From contig CAZYGK010000023.1 in NCBI GenBank assembly GCA_964647355.1, positions 1-39,010 on the forward strand: a stretch of 39,010 nucleotides of DNA, given 5' to 3'. Position 1 is the stretch's first letter. Every line of letters begins with the position of its first letter. The notes beneath the pieces are model-generated. The model was not told where the DNA came from. It saw only the letters and a program-made list of their open reading frames with translations, and searched no databases. Origin of the DNA: SZUA-430 sp964647355 (GTDB lineage: Bacteria > Pseudomonadota > Alphaproteobacteria > Micropepsales > Micropepsaceae). Positions 16,003 through 23,721 of this stretch are shown here, one piece after another. The position numbers and the translations under genes were made by a program.

Positions 16003-17069
16003 AATCGAGAGCGCGCCAAGACCGCAGCAACGGTTGCATTGGCCGCGGCGCGAGCCTCAAGCCAAGCAAGGCCCTTGCGTATCTCCTCGGCGTGAACCTT
16101 GCGGGCTTCGCTCAATATCTGACCCCGCAGCGCCGGCGAATACGCGTGCTCGGGCGCTTTCGCATAACGCGTGAGCGCCGGGCTTGCCCCGACATTCGGC
16201 AAGAACGCAGGCTCGTGCGCGAGAGCGAAATGCCGGACGATGCGCCCCATGTGGCCCGCGACATCCTCAAGCAAAGCGTCGAAATCGACGGCCATAACGC
16301 GCTCCCCGTGCGCATCGATCGCCTTGCTCTGGCTCAACGTCTCCGCAAGCCAGCTCGCCGCCGCAAGTTCCCCCTTCGAATGCCGATGGAGTGGGGGCAA
16401 ATCGGCGATGCCGTAGGCCTCAAGCCTCCTGAACCGCTCCGGTCCATGCCCGCGTAGATCCGACAGGGCATTCTGCCCCGCGACCAATGTGGCAATGAAG
16501 GGCTCGGCGCGAAGGTTCAGATAGATGGCGCGCGATCCGATCGATTCCACCAGGAGCTTGTGAGCAATCCGCCCCGCGCTGCTGGTCGCCTTCAGCACAA
16601 CCGCTTGCGACGTCGCATCGCCGCGCGCCCAAAGGCGCACGAGCCCGGCCATGAGCGAAGCGAGGTCGCCGTCGCTGATCAGCGAGTCCGTTCGTCCGGC
16701 TGTATCGAACGTCTCCGCAAGCTGCCGTAGAGCCGCCGGTTCCCGAAGCGGAAACACGGTCCGTGTTTCGTCGAGCAGCCGGCTGACGAGCGTAGAGCCG
16801 ACATGCCCGGTATGAAAGATGAAGTGCAGCGGTTGCCGCGGCGGGATCGCTTGGGCTACTTGCAGAACGCGGCCAAGCGCAATCCACGCGCCGCGCATCG
16901 TGGGCTTCAATATCCGGTCGTCGAGAAAGCTGGCGTCGCGCAAGTTCGACACGCCGATCTCGACAAGGAGCGCGGCGTTCTGCGCGAGATCGTACCGGTG
17001 CAGGCAAACGTCTGACGAAGCACCAAGGTGCTTGAGAAGTTCGCCCGGGAGCGGATTGCCTGCACCCAT
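15999..17069 (-). CDS. P-loop sulfotransferase-like protein
   Basis: A 356-residue protein starting at the ATG at 17069, one nucleotide after the TPR-2OG oxygenase stop (TGAGATG), so translation is probably coupled. A longer frame upstream only reads into the neighbour. The one clear motif is a P-loop in LHFIFHTGHVGSTLVSRLL (about 82-100), placed like the PAPS loop of sulfotransferases but with GHVGST instead of the usual PRSGTT/S. A later RAIYLNLRAEPFIATLVAG has the position of the 3'-phosphate-binding strand-helix. The helical tail contains LTRYAKAPEHAYSPALR, resembling the C-terminus of sulfotransferases. Activity is uncertain, as a nucleotide-dependent kinase or an inactive paralogue is possible. 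Its stop overlaps that of the PKHD gene. Confidence 0.65.
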   Translation of the reverse strand: MGAGNPLPGELLKHLGASSDVCLHRYDLAQNAALLVEIGVSNLRDASFLDDRILKPTMRGAWIALGRVLQVAQAIPPRQPLHFIFHTGHVGSTLVSRLLDETRTVFPLREPAALRQLAETFDTAGRTDSLISDGDLASLMAGLVRLWARGDATSQAVVLKATSSAGRIAHKLLVESIGSRAIYLNLRAEPFIATLVAGQNALSDLRGHGPERFRRLEAYGIADLPPLHRHSKGELAAASWLAETLSQSKAIDAHGERVMAVDFDALLEDVAGHMGRIVRHFALAHEPAFLPNVGASPALTRYAKAPEHAYSPALRGQILSEARKVHAEEIRKGLAWLEARAAANATVAAVLARSRF

Positions 17070-17070
17070 C

Positions 17071-18906
17071 TCAATACGGTCCCGTCGCGATGCTGCGCGG
17101 GTCGACCGTTCCCGGGACGACATCGAACGCAATCGTGAGCCGCTCGTCCTTCGACTCGAACGGCACCGTGCCATGCCAGAAGTAGGACGGGAACAGAACG
17201 AGATGCCCAACCCGAGGCTTCACATAGTGTTCCGGGCCGTCGCCGATCTCGAGATGCGACTCGCCGAACTTGAGCCAACCCTGCCGCTGCGCGGCATCGT
17301 CAAGTTCGCCGGGAAGGTCCACGTAGTACGCCGAACTGATCCAACCCATCGGGTGGACGTGGTTCGTGTGGTAGCCGCTCGAGCGCAGTTTGCACGACCA
17401 GGAATGCGTGAAGCTCCAATCGCTTTTCTTGCGCGAAAGAAGGGGGTGAGCCGTGTCCGGATCCATCGCCGCAATGTAGTCGGACACGGCCAACCCAATC
17501 TGCTCGCGAACCTGCTCGATCATCCTGCCCTTACGGGAGAACAGCAGACCCGGCGTCTGTGTGCCTTGCCGGAGCGTTTGATCGAGGGGTTCCGCTTTCG
17601 TCGTGTGCAGCGCCGAGAGCTCTTCGGCCAACGCGGCGTTGAAGGCGCGCGCATCGGCAAACCCGGTCGGCACCGCGAGAGGATAGGCCCGCACAAACTT
17701 CTCGACGTTGAAGAGTTCGCGGTACCGGCTGTCGCCGAGCGCGCGATACGCAAGACACAGTCCGGCCAGGGCGAGCTGATCGACAGGGTTCGCGCGCCGC
17801 GCAGCCTCGAACTGCACAAGGGCCAACCGATGCTCGCGGCCTTGCAGCAGGGCGTAGCCGAACTCATTGCGATAGACCGCGGCGCTCGGGTCGCCCTTCA
17901 ACGCCGCCTCGAAACGCCGGAAGCTCTCCTCGAAGTCGCCGCGCTTGGCGAGTATGCGCCCAAGCATCGCATTTGCATCCGCGCGTTCGGGCGTCGCGAC
18001 GAGCGCTTTGCGCAGCAATCCCTCGGCGCTCGCATCGTCGTTGCACTGCGTCCGAAGCTGCGCCTCGGCGACCATCAAATCGGGGTTCTCTCCGGACCGT
18101 TGGCGCACCCGGGCGAACGAGGTCAGGAATGCGTCGGTCCGGCCCGTCGTCCACGCATGACGGTTCAAATCGTTGTGCGTGCCGACGTCGAGCGGGTGCG
18201 CGTCGAGGGTGCGCCAGTAAACCTCCATGGCCTCATCGTGCCGGTCGGCGGCCTTGAGGTTGTTGGCGAGCGCGCTTAGCGCCTCAAGACTCGTCGGCCG
18301 CAAGCGAACGGCTTCCTGAAGCGTCGCGACGGCCTCCTCGAGCCGCTCCAACCGTGCGAGCGCAATGCCGCGATAGTAGTGGGCTTCGAAGGAAGCGGGC
18401 GTTCCTACAACCGCGGCGTCGGCTTCGGTGAGCGCGTCGTTCGCTTGACCCAGCCTGAGCTGCACCGCCGCCATCCGCGTACGCACCGGCGACACTTCAT
18501 GCTTGAGCTTAAGCGCGAGCCGGTACGCCTCAAGCGCCTCGCCGTCCCGGCCGGCATCCTCAAGGACGACGCCCAAATTATACGCGGCCTCGCCGTAATT
18601 TGGATTGAGGGCGAGCGCTCTGCGATAGCATCCCTCGGCATCTCGGCCGCGGGCGAGGTTGCGCAGCACGTTGCCCAAATTGTTGTGCAACGCAGCCTCT
18701 TGCGGTGCTGCAACAATAGCCCTGCGCAACAACCCTTCCGCCTCGTTGTGTGCGCCCGCCAATTTTCGGAGCAGGGCCAAGCGAGCCAGCAGGAGCGGTT
18801 GCCCCGGCATGGCGGCCAACAACTGGCGGTACTGTGCCTCAGCCCCTGCAAGGTCGCCGCGCGCCTCCAAGGCTTCCGCCTCCGCGTATGAATCCCGCAG
18901 ATTCAT
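17071..18906 (-). CDS. TPR-repeat protein with C-terminal 2OG-Fe(II) oxygenase domain
   Basis: A 611-residue protein with an ATG at 18906. About 430 residues of TPR repeats come first, e.g. AAPQEAALHNNLGNVLRNLARGRDAEG and LNPNYGEAAYNLGVVLEDAG, whose LGNVL..A-type spacing is like OGT-type TPRs. The C-terminal ~170 residues are a 2OG-Fe(II) oxygenase of the PF13759 type. HTNHVHPMGWISSAYYVDLP (about 513-532) gives the first iron ligands, GHLVLFPSYFWHGTVPF the distal His (about H578), and ERLTIAFDVVP the 2OG Arg. It is soluble, with no signal peptide. It is probably a protein or peptide hydroxylase that grips its substrate through the TPR superhelix. It is co-transcribed with the sulfotransferase-like gene (1-nt gap). 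Confidence 0.9.
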   Translation of the reverse strand: MNLRDSYAEAEALEARGDLAGAEAQYRQLLAAMPGQPLLLARLALLRKLAGAHNEAEGLLRRAIVAAPQEAALHNNLGNVLRNLARGRDAEGCYRRALALNPNYGEAAYNLGVVLEDAGRDGEALEAYRLALKLKHEVSPVRTRMAAVQLRLGQANDALTEADAAVVGTPASFEAHYYRGIALARLERLEEAVATLQEAVRLRPTSLEALSALANNLKAADRHDEAMEVYWRTLDAHPLDVGTHNDLNRHAWTTGRTDAFLTSFARVRQRSGENPDLMVAEAQLRTQCNDDASAEGLLRKALVATPERADANAMLGRILAKRGDFEESFRRFEAALKGDPSAAVYRNEFGYALLQGREHRLALVQFEAARRANPVDQLALAGLCLAYRALGDSRYRELFNVEKFVRAYPLAVPTGFADARAFNAALAEELSALHTTKAEPLDQTLRQGTQTPGLLFSRKGRMIEQVREQIGLAVSDYIAAMDPDTAHPLLSRKKSDWSFTHSWSCKLRSSGYHTNHVHPMGWISSAYYVDLPGELDDAAQRQGWLKFGESHLEIGDGPEHYVKPRVGHLVLFPSYFWHGTVPFESKDERLTIAFDVVPGTVDPRSIATGPY

Positions 18907-19039
18907 TGTTCATCTGCCGTTCATGGGAAGAGCGCGAGGCTCTTCCGGTCATCACGTTCTTGAGAGTTTGATTTCTGCTGCATGCCAGTTGCAGTATGCT
19001 CGATCAGACCATATCCCGTACCAGACAGGAGGCTAACAC

Positions 19040-19387
19040 ATGCGTAGGACCATATTGTTAGTAACTTTGCTGGCGGCTGGCGGCGTTGCCGCGCTGGGCG
19101 CCCTGAATCAGCCTGTTGAAGCATCATCACAAGCGTGCCTCAAATTGCGCGACTTCGAAGGTTTGAAAAAGATCAACGACACGACGTACCTGGCGAGCAC
19201 CAGGCTTGACCACGGAAAGTTCATCGTCACGCTTCAAGGTGCGTGTCGCGCACTCGAGCAGCCAGCAAACCCGTACACGTTACGCGTCTACAGCAACCGG
19301 GAGTGCTTTGACCGGGATGATGCGCTAGTCTTCCGGAACGGCCAAGTCTGCTTCATCCAGAGTGTCGTGCCGGCGCCCGCAAATTAG
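19040..19387 (+). CDS. Small secreted protein, DUF6491-like
   Basis: A 115-residue protein with a textbook CAGGAGG ribosome binding site and a signal peptide (MRRTILLVTLLAAGGVAALG, cleavage near VEASS). The mature part has four cysteines: QACLKLRDFEG, GACRAL, RECFDRDD and GQVCFIQSV. The pattern of an N-terminal Cys with a short beta-rich body and a C-terminal CxI resembles the DUF6491 family of small periplasmic proteins; I recall this from pattern and have not searched. It lies divergently from the TPR-2OG gene and ends at a strong bidirectional terminator. Function is unknown. As the only small exported protein beside the hydroxylase/sulfotransferase cluster it is a possible, unproven, partner. 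Confidence 0.65.
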   Translation: MRRTILLVTLLAAGGVAALGALNQPVEASSQACLKLRDFEGLKKINDTTYLASTRLDHGKFIVTLQGACRALEQPANPYTLRVYSNRECFDRDDALVFRNGQVCFIQSVVPAPAN

Positions 19388-19403
19388 GCACCTCAACCAC
19401 ATC

Positions 19404-19443
19404 AAAAAACGCTGAAGCGTCTTCGCGCTTCAGCGTTTTTTTT
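19404..19443. terminator. Bidirectional Rho-independent terminator
   Basis: The arms CGCTGAAGCG (19410-19419) and CGCTTCAGCG (19426-19435) are exact inverted copies around a TCTTCG loop. They are flanked by A6 on the left and T8 on the right. It therefore has a U-tract on both strands and can end both the small secreted gene (+) and the oppA gene (-). Confidence 0.92.
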
Positions 19444-19446
19444 GCC

Positions 19447-19527
19447 TTACGAGTTCCACCACTTCTGCCAGGCTTCCCAGCTGAACCAGGAGCCGAGCCA
19501 GGACCAGAAGCCGCCCTCGGATGCCTG
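19447..19527 (-). repeat. Trp-rich C-terminal tail repeat, copy 1
   Basis: It encodes 26 residues plus stop, including GGFWSWLGSWFSWEAW and ending WWNS. The same 26 residues end the second oppA (21186-21266). By direct comparison the two DNA copies differ at nine positions within these codons, all synonymous third bases, plus TAA versus TAG at the stop. Confidence 0.9.
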
Positions 19528-21165
19528 CGTGCCGCCGTCGCCGCCGCCGGCGGTCGCACCGGCGCCGCTGCCATCGCCGATATCGAGCCAACGCGTACGG
19601 TTCACGCCGCGCGCAGTCTCGTGCCAATTGAGCACGTGCGACTTCACCAGCGGACGGATGAACTGAAAGAACGATGGCGCGACGGCGACGTCGTTGATGA
19701 GCATGCCGGCCGCTTGACCCAAGAGCTTACCCCGCGCAGCCGCATCCTTCTCCTGCTCGGCCTTGAGCATCAACTGATCGTAGGCCGGGTTCTTGTAGCC
19801 CGGATAGTTCAGCTGCTCGGTCGAGCTTTGGAACAGGAACAGCACGCTCTGCGCGTCGTTATAGTCGAAGACCCAGCCGGCTTCGCCGATCTCGAAATTC
19901 GCGGTCTTCATATTGTCGTAGTGTACCGCGAAGTCCTTGGCGACCAATTCCACATCGACGCCGATCTGCTTCCACATAGCCTGCTGCGCGATCGCATTGC
20001 GCTTGGTGTCTGGCCGGTTGATGAAGCTGTACGTCAGCTTCAGCGGTTTCGCGGGCCCGAAGCCCGCTTCCGCCAGCAGCGCCTTCGCTTCGGTGCGCCG
20101 CTCGTCCATCGACTTGCCCGACCACGGAACCTTCGCCGACAAGTCGGCATTCGCCATGCCCGGTGGCAACACGTTTTCCGCCACAAGCCCGTGCACGCCG
20201 AAGTACACCTCCTTCTGGATCGTCGCCCGGTCAATCGCGAGCGCCAGCGCCAAGCGGACGCGCCTGTCGTTCAACGGCGGCTTTCGCGTGTTGAACACGG
20301 TGTAGAGGACGCGAAGGCCCGGGTACTTCTTCGTCTCGTTGGGGATGTTCGCAAACAGCCACTTGTTCTCGGCGAGCGGCCAGCGATCAACCGTGTCGAG
20401 TTCGCCGGCGCGATACCGCTTCAACGCCGCCATTTCGTCGGTTGAAGGATAGAACGAGACTGCGTCGATCTTCACGTTGGCGGCATCGAAGAAGTGCGGG
20501 TTCTTCACAAGCTTGACCCGGTCGAACGGCCGCCGTTCGGCGAGCATATAGGCACCGTTCGAAACCATCGTGCCCGCCTTCGTCCAATCGGCGCCGGCTT
20601 TCTCGACGACGTGCTTCGGCAGCGGGAACGTCGAATAGTGCGTCATCATCTCGGGGATGTAGGGCGCGGGACTGCCCAGCTGTAAAACGAAGGTCTTCGG
20701 ATTCGGCGCGCTGACGCCGAGTTCGCTCAGCGGCAGCGTGCCCTTGTTCACCTTTTCTGCGTTCTTGACCGGATAGAGAATGCTCGCGTACTCGGACGCC
20801 GTCTTCGGATCGAGAATGCGGCGATACGCAAACACGAAATCCTCCGCGGTCACTGGCTTTCCGTCCGACCACTTGTGATCGCGGATCGTGAACGTCCATG
20901 TGAGCCCATCCTCGGACGTTTCGACCTTCTCGGCCGCGCCCAAGATCGCATGACCCTCGGCGTCCTCGGTATAAAGGCCGATGAACATGTCGCCGAGAAT
21001 CTGGTTCTCGGGATCGCCCGAGGCCTGATGCGGATCGAGCCCCTTCGGCTCCGCCCCGTTGCCGCGGTGCAAGACCTTCTCGGCCGCCGCGGGCATCGCG
21101 ATGCTCAACGCGACCAACGCCGCGCTTGCGAGCCTAACAAGGCCGCCTAGATTGAGTTTCTTCAT
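19447..21165 (-). CDS. oppA: Oligopeptide ABC transporter substrate-binding protein (OppA family), copy 1
   Basis: A 572-residue protein. The start at 21165 has GGGGAGG upstream and a signal peptide (MKKLNLGGLVRLASAALVAL, cleavage after AMPAAA). Earlier in-frame starts only read through the neighbour's repeated tail. It is a full-length SBP_bac_5 protein: GNGAEPKGLDPHQASG at the mature N-terminus, SEDGLTWTFTIRDHKWSDGK, PVTAEDFVFAYRRILDP, and LNDRRVRLALALAIDRATI. It binds peptides in the periplasm for the OppBCDF permease. After a Gly/Thr-rich linker (GDGSGAGATAGGGDGGT) it ends in a Trp-rich tail identical in protein sequence to that of copy 2. It lies 20 nt downstream of copy 2. Confidence 0.93.
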   Translation of the reverse strand: MKKLNLGGLVRLASAALVALSIAMPAAAEKVLHRGNGAEPKGLDPHQASGDPENQILGDMFIGLYTEDAEGHAILGAAEKVETSEDGLTWTFTIRDHKWSDGKPVTAEDFVFAYRRILDPKTASEYASILYPVKNAEKVNKGTLPLSELGVSAPNPKTFVLQLGSPAPYIPEMMTHYSTFPLPKHVVEKAGADWTKAGTMVSNGAYMLAERRPFDRVKLVKNPHFFDAANVKIDAVSFYPSTDEMAALKRYRAGELDTVDRWPLAENKWLFANIPNETKKYPGLRVLYTVFNTRKPPLNDRRVRLALALAIDRATIQKEVYFGVHGLVAENVLPPGMANADLSAKVPWSGKSMDERRTEAKALLAEAGFGPAKPLKLTYSFINRPDTKRNAIAQQAMWKQIGVDVELVAKDFAVHYDNMKTANFEIGEAGWVFDYNDAQSVLFLFQSSTEQLNYPGYKNPAYDQLMLKAEQEKDAAARGKLLGQAAGMLINDVAVAPSFFQFIRPLVKSHVLNWHETARGVNRTRWLDIGDGSGAGATAGGGDGGTQASEGGFWSWLGSWFSWEAWQKWWNS

Positions 21166-21185
21166 GTTTGCCTCCCCGGCGTGGT

Positions 21186-21266
21186 CTACGAGTTCCACCA
21201 TTTTTGCCAAGCCTCCCAGCTGAACCAAGAGCCGAGCCACGACCAGAATCCGCCTTCGGATGCTTG
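21186..21266 (-). repeat. Trp-rich C-terminal tail repeat, copy 2
   Basis: The partner of 19447-19527, with identical protein and nine synonymous base changes. It is preceded by a Gly/Ser/Thr-rich linker in both proteins. Confidence 0.9.
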
Positions 21267-22946
21267 CGCGCCGCTATCGGTTCCGCTCGCGGTTCCCGCA
21301 GGGCCGGGCTTGTCGCCAATATCCATCCAGCGCGAGCGGAAGATCGTTCGCGGATTTTCGACAAATCCCTGCACGTATGGCTTGACCAGCGAGCGTTGGA
21401 ACTGATGGAAGACCGGCGCCGCGGGCAAGTCGCGCATCAGAAGCGCGTTCGCTTCGCCCAAGAGCTTCGCGCGCTTGGCGCCGTCCGGCTCGGCATCTGC
21501 GCTCTTCATCAGTTGATCGTACGCCGGATTCTTGTAGCCCGGATAATTCTGTTGATCGGTGGAGGTTTCGAATAGGTAGAGCACGTTCTTCGCGTCGCTA
21601 TAGTCGAAGACCCAAGCCGCGTTGGCCGCCTCATAGCTCTTCGTCTTCAGCAGGTCGTAGTGCACCTTGGGTTCGGCCGCCAAGAGCTCCATCGTCACGC
21701 CGATCTTGCGCATCATCTCTTGGATGGCGATCGCCGAACGCTTGGCATCCGGGAAGCCGATGAAGTTGTAGGTGAACTTCAGCGGATTGTTCGGACCGTA
21801 GCCGGCCGCGGCGAGAAGCCTCTTCGAATCCGCGATCCGATCTTCCATCGACATCTTCGCATAGGGCACTTGGGCCGAATGGTCGACGCCCGCAAGGCCG
21901 GGCGGCAAGAACGAGAAGGCCTCCTTGCCGTAGGAATCGAAAAAGACTTCCTTGCCGATCCGTTGCCTGTCGATCGCCTGGGCGACGGCTTTGCGCACGC
22001 GGATGTCGTTGAACGGCTTCTTCGTCATGTTGAAGGTCGTATAGGTGACCGACAGATAGATGAAGCTGCGGGTTTCATTGGGAATGTTCGTCTTCAGCCA
22101 CTTCTGCTCGGTGAGCGGCCAACGCTCTTGGATATCGAGTTCGCCGGCGCGATAGCGGCGCAGTGCGGTCAAATCGTCCTCGATGGGAAGGAACGTAACG
22201 CGGTCCAGCTTGACGTTAGCGGCGTCGTAGAACTTTGGATTCTTCACCAGTGTTATGTGATCGTGCGGTCGCCATTCAAGAAGTGCGAACGGCCCGTTCG
22301 TCACGATCTTGCCGGGCTTGATCCAATCGCTTTGATATTTCTCCACGACATGCTGCGGGAGTGGGTACGCGGTATAATGGGTGAGCAATTGTGGCAAGTA
22401 GGGTGCGGGGTTCTCAAGGTCGATGACGAGCGTTTTTTCGTCCGGAGCGCTAACGCCGAGTTGGTCGACGGGCACTTCGCCCTTGCTGATCCTCAACGCG
22501 TTCTTGATGGGGTAGAGAATCTCGCGGTACTCGGCCGCAAAGTTGGGATCGAGAATGCGGCGCAGTGCGAATACGAAGTCACCTGCGACAACTGGTTTGC
22601 CGTCGGACCACGAGTGCGGCCTAATGCGAAAAGTCCAACGCAAACCGTCGGCGGAGGTTTGCGCATCGTCGGCCGCGCCCAAGATCGGCTCGGCATCGGC
22701 CGCCTCGGTGTAAAGGCCCATCATCATGTCGCCGATGACGTTGTTTTCCCATGTGCCGGTCGCGCGATGAGGGTCGAGGCTCTTCGGCTCGCCCGCGTTA
22801 CCGCGAATGAGCTCCTTCTCGGCGTGCGCAACGGATGCGAAGGCAAGTGCTGCAAAGACAATGAAGAAGCTGAGCCAAGTCCAGATGTTCCGGACATCGA
22901 TGTCCATCGCACGGGTTCGGGCCCGCGCTCGATGCGATCTGCTCAT
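21186..22946 (-). CDS. oppA: Oligopeptide ABC transporter substrate-binding protein (OppA family), copy 2
   Basis: A 586-residue protein. The start at 22946 (MSRSHRARARTRAMDIDVRN) is preferred because GGGAGA lies about 10 nt upstream. A second ATG at 22907 has no ribosome binding site. The N-terminus is Arg-rich, then IWTWLSFFIVFAALAFASVA with cleavage after AHA. The SBP_bac_5 hallmarks are all present: GNAGEPKSLDPHRATG, TSADGLRWTFRIRPHSWSDG, FVFALRRILDP, FNDIRVRKAVAQAIDRQRIG. It is clearly paralogous to copy 1 over the whole length but more diverged than the shared tail. The two tandem copies probably feed one permease with different peptide preferences. The upstream 231-bp region separates it from a divergent small gene. 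Confidence 0.92.
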   Translation of the reverse strand: MSRSHRARARTRAMDIDVRNIWTWLSFFIVFAALAFASVAHAEKELIRGNAGEPKSLDPHRATGTWENNVIGDMMMGLYTEAADAEPILGAADDAQTSADGLRWTFRIRPHSWSDGKPVVAGDFVFALRRILDPNFAAEYREILYPIKNALRISKGEVPVDQLGVSAPDEKTLVIDLENPAPYLPQLLTHYTAYPLPQHVVEKYQSDWIKPGKIVTNGPFALLEWRPHDHITLVKNPKFYDAANVKLDRVTFLPIEDDLTALRRYRAGELDIQERWPLTEQKWLKTNIPNETRSFIYLSVTYTTFNMTKKPFNDIRVRKAVAQAIDRQRIGKEVFFDSYGKEAFSFLPPGLAGVDHSAQVPYAKMSMEDRIADSKRLLAAAGYGPNNPLKFTYNFIGFPDAKRSAIAIQEMMRKIGVTMELLAAEPKVHYDLLKTKSYEAANAAWVFDYSDAKNVLYLFETSTDQQNYPGYKNPAYDQLMKSADAEPDGAKRAKLLGEANALLMRDLPAAPVFHQFQRSLVKPYVQGFVENPRTIFRSRWMDIGDKPGPAGTASGTDSGAQASEGGFWSWLGSWFSWEAWQKWWNS

Positions 22947-23177
22947 GCTGCCAAAGTCTCCCTTGAATTCCTGCCCCAATTGAAACCTGGCGGCAGGCCT
23001 GTGAACGGTATCTGAACCAGACAAGATGGCCCGAATCTGCGGATTCGCCAGCCCACTAAAATCCAGTTGGGCTGTGCGGCGAAAGTCATATAGCTGTTAT
23101 AGTCCCAGGGTAGCTGCGAAGGCGACTGTGCCTCGGCCTGCGACCCGGCGTCTCGGACAGTTTATTGCGAGGGTGAT

Positions 23178-23720
23178 GTGCGAATCTTTTGGCTTGTTTC
23201 CGCGGCAATATTGATGGTGCTCCCGGCTCACGCAGAGACGGCGCGGGGCACGCTTGCCGAGATCGCCAAGTGCGCCGACATAGCGACCGCGACCGAGCGG
23301 CTGCAGTGCTACGACACCGCCGCCGCAACGGCGAAAACGATCCTCGCCGCGCCCGAGCCGCAACCTGCGTCCGAGGCCGAAGATGAGGGCGGCGTGCTGG
23401 CTTGGTTCGGCCTTGCAAGCAAAAAGCCCGTCACAAAGCCGGAAGACTTCGGCAAAGCGCCCGAAGAAGTCGCAGGCCCCAAGGAGATCAGTGAGATCTC
23501 CGCGACCGTCACCGAGTTCGCCAAGAACGCCTACGGCAAGGCGCTGTTCATCCTCGACAACGGCCAGATTTGGAAACAAATCGACGGCGACTCCGTTGAG
23601 GTCGCGGCCCCAAGGCAAGGCGCGACGATGGCGGTCAAGATCGAGAAGGGCATTATGGGCAGCTTTTCGCTCACCGTCGAAGGCCGCAACGGCCTCATAA
23701 AAGTTCGTCGGATAAAATAA
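23178..23720 (+). CDS. Small periplasmic protein, function unknown
   Basis: A 180-residue protein with a GTG start after GCGAGGGTG and a signal peptide (MRIFWLVSAAILMVLPAHA). The mature N-terminus has IAKCADIATATERLQCYD. This Cys-x-RLxCYD pattern is common in small alphaproteobacterial periplasmic proteins, including VasI-like ones. After an acidic, Pro-rich linker the C-terminal half is beta-rich (SATVTEFAKNAYGKALFILD, NGQIWKQIDGDSVEV, GLIKVRRIK). I do not assign a function. It is inserted between the oppBCDF and oppA parts on the opposite strand and ends 1 nt from the oppF stop, with no terminator between them. Confidence 0.7.
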   Translation: MRIFWLVSAAILMVLPAHAETARGTLAEIAKCADIATATERLQCYDTAAATAKTILAAPEPQPASEAEDEGGVLAWFGLASKKPVTKPEDFGKAPEEVAGPKEISEISATVTEFAKNAYGKALFILDNGQIWKQIDGDSVEVAAPRQGATMAVKIEKGIMGSFSLTVEGRNGLIKVRRIK

Positions 23721-23721
23721 T

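Noticed and set aside
16819..18279. 486-codon open frame opposite the TPR-2OG gene
   Set aside because: It overlaps two convincing genes on the other strand and has no family features.
9085..18906. Siderophore biosynthesis cluster using beta-hydroxyaspartate
   Set aside because: No peptide synthetase, siderophore synthetase or ligase gene is present. The AspH-type enzyme differs from the TauD-type enzymes used in siderophore assembly.
9085..18906. Genomic island or prophage origin of the TPR/oxygenase cluster
   Set aside because: No integrase, tRNA, direct-repeat ends or obvious base-composition change seen by eye.
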